A stretch of 64,000 bases of DNA from Branchiostoma floridae. Lineage: Eukaryota; Chordata; Leptocardii; Amphioxiformes; Branchiostomatidae. Positions 22,302 to 33,652 of this stretch are shown piece after piece. The position numbers and the translations under genes are program-made. The DNA lies in the NCBI RefSeq assembly GCF_000003815.2, contig NC_049983.1, positions 6,381,208 through 6,445,207 of the forward strand, in the 5' to 3' direction. The notes beneath the pieces were generated by a model. The model was not told where the DNA came from. It did not search any database and was given only the letters and a program-made list of their open reading frames with translations. Numbering within the stretch: the first letter of the stretch is position 1; each line of letters begins with the position of its first letter.

Positions 22302-22488
22302 TGATAAACATGACAGTGTCGACGACATTCATACAGTTGAAATTCTCTTCCACTCTTTAAAGCTTAAGAAAGTTTCACTTCGAAGGGCGATTGTCTTCCG
22401 CATCTTGATGTAAATTGAATCAGTTTATCCTCACTTTCTGTAAGTCTATGTTCCTTGTTTTGGACAGGTTCAACGTTCTAGAGGGCGC

Positions 22489-24717
22489 TCACACAGGTAG
22501 ATGCGCCACCGATTTTGCTGTGAAGTCTGGTAGTGAAAACACCCGTCTGGAGTCCATCTCTATCCCCGTTTCCTCGCCGCTACTGGATTCCCTGGATGAA
22601 GGGTGGACCCGTGCGGAGGACTGAGTACTCCAGAGGATCATGCTCTGACTCCGGAGGCGGCGGGACCAGCTGTCCGGGGCGGGGTTACGCCGCTGGAACA
22701 CCTGTCGGATGACTGCACGCATTACCTGTAGCAGATAGATAAGATCAAGGAGCTTTTATAGACTATAGGTGAAAAAAGCAAAGGTAGTCCAATGGCCTTT
22801 TTGAAGGCAGTGGGTTGTTGTCCACTCTGCCTAGGACACGGTATTGGAAGGCAAGGCCTAAACGTCCCACACAGCGGAGAAAGGAACACATGTGTATTAT
22901 GGTCTTTAAATGTATTAACGGGCTTGTCCCGACATACTTGGATGCTACCTTTGTACACAACCCTGTTACACAGCCACAACACCAGACAAGCATCTTTGTT
23001 CCATAAACCCAACTACACGAACACAGCTGGCCATCGGACATTTGCATACAGAGGAACAACATACTACAATACACTTTCAGCGGACATTAGACATGCATCA
23101 ACTCTACGGCAGTTTAAGGCTGCCCTAAGACACATACCACGGCACATTGACCTCTGACCTCCACCGTTGACGTTTTTGGCTGACTTTTGACCGTTTTTTA
23201 TTTGTATATATTGTTTGTTGTCCTCTGGTTGTCTTACGGAATGTAACACGTCTTGTTTTAATAGTTATGTAGTGGGCCCCCTTGGAAATCAACTACCAAT
23301 AAGTTGAAGGGGCTACCCACCTGTCTGAAGATCAATAAATAAAAAAAATAATTAAACCTGTCTAACCGAAATCATTTCTACACTTGGATGGAGTGAGAAA
23401 AAATGGTGTCAAGTGCCTTTTCTTAGTTCACAACATCGGTAGCATGAAAGGATTTGAACCCAGAACCTCTGGTGTCTGTACCAAACACATTGTAGTAACG
23501 TCACACGATCCCACGATACAAAATTACCAGAAAGCCACCAGAGGGCGTCCAATCTTATAATTTCTTCAACAGGACATTTAGTTACATAACACATTTCATA
23601 AAAATCCATCCATAGCTTGACTGATGGTGCTAGATAATGTATATCATAAACATACATGGCACACATACTGACACACATACATTTTATAACAGTTACATAC
23701 ATAGCCGTTACATACATACATATATGCATACAAACGCTGCCGAAAATATAATCTTCTTGGCGAAGCTATCATAATCACGGTTAACGTTAATCTTATTACC
23801 AGTGGTATCTCTTGAGCCGACATTTCCGGATAGAGCCGGTCCCGGAAGCGCACGATGACGTCACCGCTCTCCTCAGGCCGCACCTGTGAGCACATGGTCT
23901 CCAGTTCTAACCGGTCCATCTGGGACAGCTGGTAGCGCGACCGGCTGCGGGTGGACGTACATGCCAACCAGCTGTAGTCCACCTTCGTTTGACGGCGCCT
24001 CTCTTCTTCCTACAATCGTGGCGGGAAATTATATAATGGGTGAATGACAGTTCCACAAAGTTATGGTCTCTAGTTCTAACCGGTCCATCTGGGACAGCTG
24101 GTAGCGGGACCGGCTGCGGGTGGACGTGCACGCCAACCAGCTGTATTCCACCTTCGTCTGACGACGTCTCTCTTCTTCCTGCAATCATGGGAAAATGTAA
24201 TGGGTGAATAACAGTTCCGCAAAGTCATGGTCTCCAGTTCTAACCGGTCCATCTGGGACAGCTGGTAGCGGGACCGGCTGCGGGTGGACGTACACGCCAA
24301 CCAGCTGTAGTCCACCTTCGTCTGGCGCCGTCTCTCTTCTTCCTATACAGTCGTGGCGGGAAAGTGGGTGAATAAAAGTTCTGCAATGTCAAAATTTGCT
24401 GTTCACCTTGTAGTGTATAATGTCACATATACCGTACCGATACCCATCTCTAATAGCAACCCCTCCTTGTCAAGATATAACTTTACCCTGCGTGCTAGAG
24501 TCAAGGAGGGATTACTATCATAGATGGGAATCGGTAATGTGTACCTGTACAAAACCGTTTTTGGACCATTGTTTTGAGTGTCGCCCATTCAAAAACAATT
24601 AGGTCCAGGTTCAGGTCCGGACCTAGTTGCTTCTCTTTGATTATGCAAATATAAGGTCATCATTTGCATAAATTCAACCAGTTAACGATCTTTTCTACCT
24701 AAGTGATATAACGTTAA

Positions 24718-24752
<35 letters not shown>

Positions 24753-27700
24753 GGGCGTGCGAGCTCAAGAGCGAACGCGCTATAACTAAACCCCGTGGTA
24801 ACATAAAGTCATGATAATAGTACGCGCCCCAACATCTATTAATCATACATAACTGTACTATCATCGATAATGTTTTGTTGTTGTTTTGTATGTAGCCTCT
24901 TAGTACTACTGTCTGTATAGCTATTAGTTGTTATTAATTGCCATACATTGTACCCTGTGCGATTGTTGAGCAATAAATTCATTCATTCATTCATTCTACT
25001 TGGAGGTGACACAAAACCCTTGGTAACTTAGAATGATTCTTGAAACCAATCTCGCGTTAATCTTGTTCAGATTATTGTCGGATTTATCTTCAAGATCACT
25101 GAATGAGCTTTAATCGCTTGATCAAATGCATTTGGTTTCACCGAAGTGTTTTCCCGTACATTCACTTCATTCGCGATTTATTGCTTGCTTTGTCACGTAA
25201 TGAACACCAGTCCAATACACCATTTTGAACGTTAACTCAATGTCATATCTGCTCTCTGGCTATCAATATGTGTTTCGCAATTCGACGTGAAGTGCGAGAC
25301 TTGTACAAGATTGATTAGGTAATCATGTACAAGAGTAACGACTTTGATATCTTGATATAGATTCAATTTATATTCCACTTCCTGATTTACATGATACACA
25401 CATGTATATATCGTTGGCAGTATTCTGTTGGCGTATAGGATATGATACTTATGCGCAATAGAATACAGCAGACCAATACTTCAGACTATCGCAATCTTAA
25501 AACATAAATCTATCTGCAATTGACTTGCTTAACCCTCATCCGACCGTATGGGGTCATTTTTGACCCCAGGCGTATCTTTTAATCTGCCATAGCAACATTT
25601 TTCATCAGAGAAAAAATTCCTTCCATGAATTTGTTTGTATACATGTCTTACAACATCTACCAATTTTTCGCCGAGTTTTGCCCATTATTGTATAAGCTAT
25701 ACTTGAAAGTTTGTGTCTTGCTCGGTGGGGTCAAAAATGACCCCAGCCAATAATGAATCATTAATTACATAAATATCAAGACATTTCAATAAAATAACAG
25801 GCATTCCTCATTATTGCTATTACAGCAACAGGTTATAGTTGCTTGGATGAGTAAACACCGAATATTTTGAAAGAAATTTAGTATTTTAGTGTAAAACACA
25901 GGTTTTCTACATTCTGCATAAATTATGATAATACACACTAATTACCTGTGCTAATGAAAGCTCTGCGCGACTAAGGTGGCCCAGGCCTGTCTTGCCAAAT
26001 GCCTCATTTAAATATGATGATTAGGTACTTGAATATTGTAATGAATCAAGTGCGAGTTAGGTGCTTGTAAATATGCAGTAGTTCCCCTCCCAGTGTCCCG
26101 CCTGCTGTTTTGCATCCCAATCACGTGCTAATTTCCCCTGGTGAGTTAATTGCTTTACCCCCGGACTCCATTTCCAAGATGGCCCAGCAAATACAAAGCA
26201 AAGGACAAGACAGGGCTGTATGTGCTAATGTGTACTTGTTCGTTTTGTGACTAGAAATAAAGCATGCGGTTATTGTGTAGTTCATACTATTTGTCTATAA
26301 ATCAAAAATAACCTTGACTGTGTACGTGAAAACTAAGACTTCCAAAAAATGTCTCAAAAAGTTTCAATTGGGCATACTAGTATCATCCTACACGAGTATT
26401 AAAGATATTTTTGCGTGATCTTATCCAATACACAATATTTCCAAGGAGGTTAAATAAGGGTTAGGGTTTTAACCTCAATATTTCAGTTGTTGCTTTTGTG
26501 AACATATTGTCTAGACAGTTAACGTTGTTGTCTCAAGTCAGAGAAGAACTTTTGCACAGATGGCGAAAAATTTGTCGTGGATGCTTCAAGGATGCTTTTA
26601 TTAATTTCACCTGGTTGAAACCGCACAAAATAGCTACACGTAACTCTTTCTCTAAGACAAAATTCCCAGACAGGCAGCTGCGAATCGGCTCCGATTATTG
26701 TCTAATTCCTTTGGTAAAAACAACTTTCCCAGCCAGAGGAGGACAATGATCTTTTGTTCTCCAATCAAGCACAAACAATACTAAAACAACAGACTTTGTA
26801 CATGTACATCGGAATTACCCCGCTTTCAGCACAAGTCTTTGTGGCTTAGTTGGTAAGGGTTTGATACTACATGTGAACTTTGTTTTGACCTGGGTTCGAA
26901 ACCGAGTTGGTGTAATTTTCTATTTCCTTTTTTCACTACTAGTATTTATCACAATATATTGTTGCACATTTGTAATTCAAACGTTGGTTTAGATGGTATT
27001 TCTTCTTATCAGCCCTCCAAAATGTTATAAAACGTTCGGCTATGGTGTCGATCAGTCTTTAATAGCGAGATAGACATGTGCGGTGCCGTACGCGTGTATA
27101 ATGACAAATATATGAATGAATAGTGCTCACATAAAGTTATAACAAAATCGAAATATTTTATGTGTATTCTTTTCAGAAGAGTCTTTTAGCAGATGCTCTA
27201 CAATCGCAAAAAATGTAGCTTTTTCAAAACCAAATTGAAGGTACCTTTTTTTCAAACTCTATATCACCTTTATCAATTCAAATTGTTGCAGAAATTATCT
27301 GTATTGCATCATACAATGGACATGACCAACTCAAACTGATTACTAGTAATAATGTCTACTCTGTAGTTACAATGTGTATTGCCGATTGACTCATATTCAA
27401 AATTTTCCTAATACATGTACTACATTCTATGTAAAGTCTTTTTCACACTATGCGCTGCCGATCTTCAACTGTCTATTCCTGGGGTCTCACTACAGCCCCG
27501 GGACACTGAATGAAGCAAAATATCGGTGAAGAAGCCACACATATGTTGATATTTTAGGTCTTCATTTTATCACCAAAATTAACTACATGTACATAGAATT
27601 CAATCATTCAGTTCACCTTCGATCATTAGTTATGTGCGCAGCTATATGAACAGTACTTCGACTGCTTAAGGAAACAAAAGGAATTCCTGGGCCTTCATTA

Positions 27701-30700
27701 ATCGAAATGTAACTTTTGTAAGTTTTACAGTTGTCTTTTCATGTCATTATTTTGTGTTTAAAAAAACTTTTGGATGGGCATTGGACTATGGTAAGGTGAA
27801 AAGCGCAAGACAAACCTGACAGACCACACTACGCATAACAATAGCACCAGCTGAGCCCCGATGCAAGTGTCAATTACTTATAATTGCTTCTCAAGGAGGT
27901 GCTAAATAAACTAAGTAATTAGGCTGTCAGATTGATTGGTTGGAGAACATGCCTCTGTAGGTAAAATTTATAGTACAAACTTTAAACCATTTTAAAGGAC
28001 TATAGTAACCTTTCAGGAAAGACCAAAATAACGTTTGATGATCGACCATGTCCTTGTCTACTCTAAAAACAGCCAAAAAACTAGGAAAATGATTCCGTAG
28101 ATTTTATATAAGCCAGAAGGAAAAGAACTACCCTAGAATATCCATCAATAACATAGACAAATAATGATTTTTCAGGAGAAGGAAATATAGTATCATTATA
28201 ATCACCCAGTTTCTGTTCAAAGGTAAGTATTAGCAGCTATACAAAAAAAAACACAAGTATTGAACTTTAGGAATGGTTCTTTAAACTACATTTTCTACCC
28301 CCAAAAATGACTTTATTAATTTATTAAAACAAACAAATTAATACAATATATCAATACCAAATTACTTAGACGCAACGATACACATCCAATCTAACCCTCC
28401 TGCAAATTTGTCAATTTGAAATGCGTATGGCTGACTTATACCCATTTTCACTCCGACCCCAAGTGATAGCTGTAACATGGCCTGGACCACCTTAGTTACG
28501 CAGAGAGTGAAAATGTTTCTAATTAATTAAAAAAACAATATATGGACAGAATGTGCAGAAGGAACCTACAAGAAAGATCTTTGCGGGAAAATAGACAAGA
28601 GTTATTGTATGTATATATATATGTGTATAGATGGCGGAATATGGTGCATAATTAAGTAATAAATTTGTTACTTTTCACAAATATTGTATTTTTTCTTGTT
28701 AAATAACATCATTATGCTATCAGTATTATTGCATCATCACAATTATTGTTTAGAAATTGATGACAAAACATTGTTTAAGTTAAGTTGAGTATGGTAAATT
28801 TTCAGAGCAAATGTGGTTTTTCCTCATTTTCTGCATAAATTATGATAATGAGTAATACCTACTGACACCAAAACTTGTCAAAATATTTTTCATAGGTTAA
28901 TGAAACAGTAAATACATAGAAATGACAAAATAAGCCAGCAGAAATATGTCTATGAGCAAAACAAAATGGGGTCAAAAATGACCCCATACGGTCAGATTCG
29001 TCGTAAAAATGTAACGGTCGGATGAGGGTTAAAAAATCTAATGTCAATATTAATAGAATATCTAACAATTTCATAAGTGGGAGGATAAAATCATGCATCA
29101 CGTAAATAAATTATAGATAAACAATGTCAATGTATATGTGTATGGAGGATGGTTTCCAATTTTCTTTACCCCACCACCAAGCATTTTTGGACCACCCCTA
29201 ATTGCCTACTAAAGGCGGCAATCCTCTGTTATCCTCGGTGTTACAAAGACTCACACACAGAATGCATTATACACGTAAAGCCGTACTTAGAAGCGCCTTC
29301 ATATATACAAGCCATGTTCTCCCATAAAAGCATGTTCGCCAGATTAGTTTTCGTTTGGCGTGTCGCTTTCATTCTAGATCATTCGTGAACCAATGACCAC
29401 AGAGACTCTAGCATAGATAGCATATGATCAGGCAATGATTGGCCCTTTGTACCGAAACCGACTGTTTTTCTTTGATCCATAGAACTGAACGACGCTAGTA
29501 AAACAGTTGTCGATTTTTAAGAAGAATACAATCAATTGCCTCTGTTCTAGATTATTCGTGAACCAATTGATCACAGAGACTCTGGCGCAGATAGCATATG
29601 ATCAGGCAATGATTGTCCTTTTGTACCGAAACCGACTGTTTTTCTTTGATCTATAGAACTGAACGGTGCTAGTAAAACAGTTGTCGATTTTTAAGAAAAA
29701 TACAATCAATTGCCTTCGTTCTAGATCATTCGTGAAACAATGGTTCACAGAGACTCTGGCGTAGATAGCATATGATCAGGTTATGATTGGCCTTTTGTAC
29801 CGAAACCGACTGTTTTTCTTTGATCTATAGAACTGAACGACGCTAGTAAAACAGTTGTCGATTTTTAAGAAAAATACAATCAATTGCCTTTGTTCTAGAT
29901 TATTCGTGAACCAATTGATCACAGAGACTCTGGCGCAGATAGCATATGATCAGGCAATGATTGGCCTTTTGTACCGAAACCGACTGTTTTTCTTTGATCT
30001 ATAGAACTGTACGATGCTAGTAAAACAGTTGCCGATTTCTAGGAAAATGTAATCAATTGCACGTAGACATTGCATGCACCGACAAAGGTGATAGGAATAT
30101 TGTGATTGGATTTGAAGCGTTTTCCTTAGAACCGGGTCTATCAAGTCACATGGCACCAATACATGTATTTACTTTGTAATATAAACATCTTATAGTTTTT
30201 AAATGTAATACGATCTAATACGTGTATGGTGATATTCTATAATATCTGTCATTTCGTGAATCATTTTATCATTGTTGTGAATATGACACGCATTAGAGTG
30301 ACCAAATTGTAAGGGCGTCGAATGAGGTAGAAACATCTTTCATATCCCATATTATTTGACGTGATTTTATGCATTATGCAAGTGTGTGTTATCATATCGC
30401 CTTCACCGACATTATGATATTAATTAGGGCACGTATTTATCTCTAGCTTATCGGATGTCTATTCAAGCAGTAAAATCAAATGCAATCTCTATTCCATCTA
30501 TTCCTTGGGATAAAAATTTAAAAAAATACCTCCATTTTTGCATGGAGGTAAGAAGTGTACATAAATGTATTTAGCTGTTGATCGATTCTCAGCGCTGTTA
30601 AATCCACATATGACCTTTCTACCTTGTCATACCACCCACGGTGGTGATTTGTTTTTGACACCTATATGACGTGGGATGATGAAATGGTCGGAAATTGAAA

Positions 30701-31515
30701 TAATCTCAAGTATGCTCTCGACGTGTTTGGTATCGTGGGAGTATGGCGTTCACTATACATATCATATAACGTTATGTGTAATATTTTACCACCATCTGTT
30801 GCATTAAGCTTACAATAAAGAAATCGTATACTCACTCCCATGAAAAAAGTACAAAACACCTTTAGAAACGTACAAAACACGTCCAGAAAAATTCCCAAAA
30901 TGTCTCCGAAACAACTAGAAATACGTACAAAGCACGTTCAGAAAAAAACGTACAAAACAGTTCCATTAAAACGCATAAAACACCTCCTTGATCCAGAAAA
31001 ACACACGAAACACTTCCATTAAAACGTACAAAACAGAGTTCAATAAAACGGATACGTAAACAAATAACCTCAAAGCAAGTCCACCGCTACTTCTGCTCTG
31101 CGATACGGGAAATTGCTATTTGGTGATAACATTCACATCTGCAATAGGTACATGTATATACGAGAACAATTCATCGTACATATAATACACATAAGAAATG
31201 TCGCGTACTGCGCACAATATCTAAATCCTACCTCTAATGGCCTGGCCTATTGCTAAATCGTTAAATTTTAAAAAATTATAATATTCACATCTGCAGTACA
31301 CGTAGGCATATACGACAACGATACATCCCTAACGTTATAACACACATAACAAATGCCGCGCACAATACCTCTCTTTCCCTGGCTAGCCGATCCGCCTCTC
31401 GTAGCTGCCACTCTAGCTCGGTCATGAGGCAGTCAGCCACCACCATACTGTCCGGCTTCTGTCCGGGGAACTGCTGCTCGCTCCCCGTCCATGGCAACCA
31501 TGACGACAGGGGCAT
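22489..31515 (-). CDS. RD3: RD3-like protein (retinal degeneration 3 family), 3 coding exons
   Basis: Exons: 31515-31369 (49 codons), 24009-23800 (70 codons) and 22725-22489 (78 codons plus stop), all phase 0, total 197 aa; human RD3 has 195. The start MPLSSWLPWTGSEQQ parallels human MSLISWLRWNEAPS. 'TELEWQLREADRLARERE' then 'VDYSWLACTSTRSRSRYQLS' and 'MDRLELETMCSQV' follow the family core (VDYSWL, Y-x-L-S-x-x-[ED]-R-L-x-L-E). The last exon VMRAVIRQVFQRR and RRVFSLPDF matches the family's LFRSVLQEVLER and RSWSMPEF. In vertebrates RD3 binds retinal membrane guanylate cyclase, inhibits it and is needed for its traffic to the outer segment; that role here is inference. It could equally be called RD3L-like. 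The ATG has A at -3. Exon 2 lies in a tandem array with two extra partial copies. Intron 1 is 7.4 kb and full of repeats. Confidence 0.9.
22863..23345 (+). mobile_element. 5'-truncated LINE, RT C-terminal end and tail
   Basis: Frames here give RRKEHMCIMVFKCINGLVPT YLDATF, then RTFAYRGTTYYNTLSADIRH and STLRQFKAALR. This is the typical last ~100 residues of a CR1/L2-type reverse transcriptase ('...R-G..W.N.LP...R...S...FK..L'). The frame shifts once, at about 23006-23030. The element ends with 'caataaataaaaaaaataat'. It sits in RD3 intron 2, on the opposite strand. Confidence 0.8.
23430..23530 (-). mobile_element. tRNA-like SINE head, degenerate
   Basis: On the minus strand GGTTCTGGGTTCAAATCCTTTC forms a B box, following 'acaatgtgtttggtacagac'. 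A related piece, also on the minus strand, is at 37915-37990. Too diverged for a tRNA gene. Confidence 0.4.
23894..24391. repeat. Threefold tandem repeat (~164-169 bp) containing RD3 exon 2
   Basis: The landmark 'atggtctc.agttctaaccgg' begins at 23894, 24063 and 24227. Each unit carries the acceptor AG and the first ~117 bases of RD3 exon 2, plus ~50 bases of intron. Only the 23.8-24.0 kb copy continues to a full exon with a donor. The two upstream copies keep AG|GAAGAAG at about 24178 and 24342 and keep the VDYSWL or VEYSWL coding, but have no donor. Unit lengths are not multiples of three, so read-through would shift frame. Confidence 0.92.
24717..24752. repeat. (CA)n microsatellite
   Basis: About 16 CA units with one interruption, in RD3 intron 1. 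Confidence 0.95.
24868..24996 (+). mobile_element. LINE 3' tail with (ATTC)n
   Basis: 'tgccatacattgtaccctgt', 'gcaataaattc' and then four ATTC units. The first motif also occurs at 44869 in another LINE tail, so this is a severely 5'-truncated copy. Confidence 0.6.
25533..29028. mobile_element. piggyBac-like non-autonomous element, 3.5 kb
   Basis: Ends CCCTCATCCGACCG and CGGTCGGATGAGGG are perfect 14-bp inverted repeats flanked by TTAA on both sides (25529-25532, 29029-29032), the piggyBac signature. Next to each end is GACCGTATGGGGTCATTTTT, itself part of a small palindrome GGGGTCAT..GACCCC. A 25-bp subterminal inverted repeat joins about 25964-25988 ('ctgcgcgactaaggtggccc') and 28480-28505 ('ggaccaccttagttacgcag'). 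No frame longer than 83 codons exists inside and no transposase is seen, so it is non-autonomous. It lies in RD3 intron 1. Confidence 0.85.
26837..26912 (+). mobile_element. tRNA-like SINE head inside the piggyBac-like element
   Basis: A box TGGCTTAGTTGGTAAGGG and B box GGGTTCGAAACC about 40 bases apart. The acceptor stem does not pair, so this is a SINE remnant or tRNA pseudogene, not a tRNA gene. Confidence 0.4.
29373..30060. repeat. Four-copy tandem satellite, 173-174-bp unit
   Basis: Units begin 'tctagat.attcgtgaa' at 29373, 29546, 29720 and 29894. Each contains 'cacagagactct.gc', 'gatagcatatgatcaggcaa', 'tttgtaccgaaaccgactgt' and 'agtaaaacagttg.cgattt', and ends 'tacaatcaattgc'. Copies are about 95% alike, so the array is young. 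In RD3 intron 1. Confidence 0.95.
30838..31055. repeat. Degenerate A-rich minisatellite
   Basis: Blocks of 'cgtacaaaacac.t.cagaaaa' and 'ccattaaaacg' repeat with a ~20-30-bp period. Confidence 0.75.
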
Positions 31516-33398
31516 GATGATGATAAAATGGCGCTGAATACACGTCCGCTTCCCTCTACAACAGCTGCCAACGGAACGGTTGGACAACACACTGACACTA
31601 ACACCTTGCGTCTAGCTAGTCCTTGATTGAACCTGTTACAACACAAACACTCAGATAAAACCGCATGCAACGCAGCAGGCGTCCATTTTGGGTAATCACA
31701 GTTTGCGCAAGCGTTGTACGCAAACCGTTGATACTTATTCTAATAAAAATGACGCCTACGCGAGTCGCCAAGAGCGCATTGACAGCAAGAAAAATCACCT
31801 CCCCTTGCATTAAATGTACTCAATGCTGTGCAAAGTGCTCCAGACTGTCTTGCTATAATTATCAAGTATAAAAGCCCATTATCGTTGTAGCCATGGCAAC
31901 GGCAAGCTTTATTTTTCCGTCTTATTGACATGGGGTTTACTTAGGGTAATTAATCCATGTAAGGGCAATATCCGCTTACCTGCTTATAATGTTATGTGTA
32001 CTGTGCGTTTTGAAGGCTCTAGAACGTTGTTTTAGACATGCGCCTACGATGTGTAATTAATTCTTAGAAATTGGTTATACGATACTGGCGCGTAGTACGT
32101 TTCGGAATGTTATATGCACATTTATCATAAAATGGTAACGTTGTACGTCAATAATCTTTATTTCCAAAGAAATCAGTTCCGTGGAATTTTTTCGTTAGAG
32201 AAACTACAACTCTCAATTTCTACATTATTATTATGATCACCGTGGAATAAATACGCTTACCACGGGCCGGACATGTCAACGCAAATCCCACGGTGATCAA
32301 TTAGTTTCTTCTCTTGCGACAGCAATCGTATCCTATACGTCATTACTAACAAAGATACTTCCTTCTACGTTATTTCGCAAAGAAGGGACAGAAGATATGC
32401 GCAATTACTTCACAAATCATACAATCGATGTATAATCTTCTATCTGTGTGTGCAACTTCTTCGTTCTAATAATCGTACTAAGCCATATAAGCGGTTGTTT
32501 TCTTCCGTAAACGTAAAGTAGTTTTGTTTGCACAGTTTCAGTTTGGTTATTCCGAGTAACCATAATGCATGTTGTATTATGCTTGATTAGCCTACATTAT
32601 GTGTACTTACTACTAGTAGTATTTATCAATCTTGGACTTAGATACAGATGTGTATTATTGTGTATATTTTACCTGGACGATTTTGTGCGTAATGCCACAT
32701 GATTTTAAAATGAATAAGTTTAGTTGTAAATTGAGAGTTAACTTGAATAGTTAATTTTAGATGTATATATCATTTATTCTTGATATTGCTCTGATTGATG
32801 ACTTTTAACTACTAGTATGTAATGTCCGTACTGCAATTCAACGCATGACTATGTATATGTGTTGCTACTGACGTGACAATGTGAATTATTTGTACTGAGT
32901 AATAAACCATTACTATTCCCTTTAGCTGAATACGGTTGGTGTCTAAGCTAAGGGAGTCCATGGCATGTACATAGCATACGTGCTAGGGAGGTTATATATG
33001 ATACAAGTAAACTTAGACATAGGTCAAGTCAATTTTGGGCCCCCTGTGTGTGACCTTGGTACTGCAGCAGAACTTCTGTTTTTGTATCTTTTTTTCCTGG
33101 ACATGCTATGGTCTTGATTTTTATGTGGCAGATAGCTTTTAATGCGAGAAAGACGTGGTGTATGTTTGACCCCCCTAGCCAACTTGCTCTGGAACTGCAG
33201 GAGCGTTTTTGTCAATACAGGCAATCAATACAGGTGTATACAGGTGTATTCAATGTGTAGTCTCTATTATACAGTGCCGATTGCTCAGATAATGTGCCAA
33301 ATGACAACAAGGCAGCTAGTATAATAATGATATTGATTGAAAGAGGGAAGTGGAATTTTTCTGGATAATAATCAATGGGCCATAACCCATGACAAATT
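31516..33398. promoter_or_regulatory. Intergenic region between divergent RD3 and BRK1
   Basis: RD3 starts leftward at 31515 and BRK1 rightward at 33653, so this ~2.1 kb must hold both promoters. 32205-32330 holds an imperfect inverted repeat ('gatcaccgtggaataaatac' with 'cacggtgatcaatt'). No exon is supported. Confidence 0.35.
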
Positions 33399-33585
33399 AA
33401 TCTCCAAGCAGATGCAGTAATCGGACATGTTTTTAGCCTATTTGGCGCTGTTTTATGTTTTTTACGTTTTTCTAGAGGTACGCGATTCTACAGATTCACT
33501 CCTTCCTGTGTCCAAACGCAATAATCACTGTCGAAATCACAGTCGAGTATGCTTGACTGCTGCATGCATCTGCTTGGAGTATAAT
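33399..33585. mobile_element. Small foldback element, CTCCAAGCAGATGC ends
   Basis: 'aatctccaagcagatgcagt' at 33399 is inverted as 'gctgcatgcatctgcttgga' at 33559. It ends about 70 bases before the BRK1 start codon, so it lies in or next to the BRK1 promoter or 5' UTR. Confidence 0.65.
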
Positions 33586-33652
33586 CAGCCTATGACGTCA
33601 CCACGGAGATCGCTCGTCATTGTTCGGTAAAACTCCGAAGAAGGAAATCAAG

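Noticed and set aside
22815-23157. Host gene on the plus strand inside RD3 intron 2
   Set aside because: The sequence is the C-terminus of a LINE reverse transcriptase with an A-rich tail.
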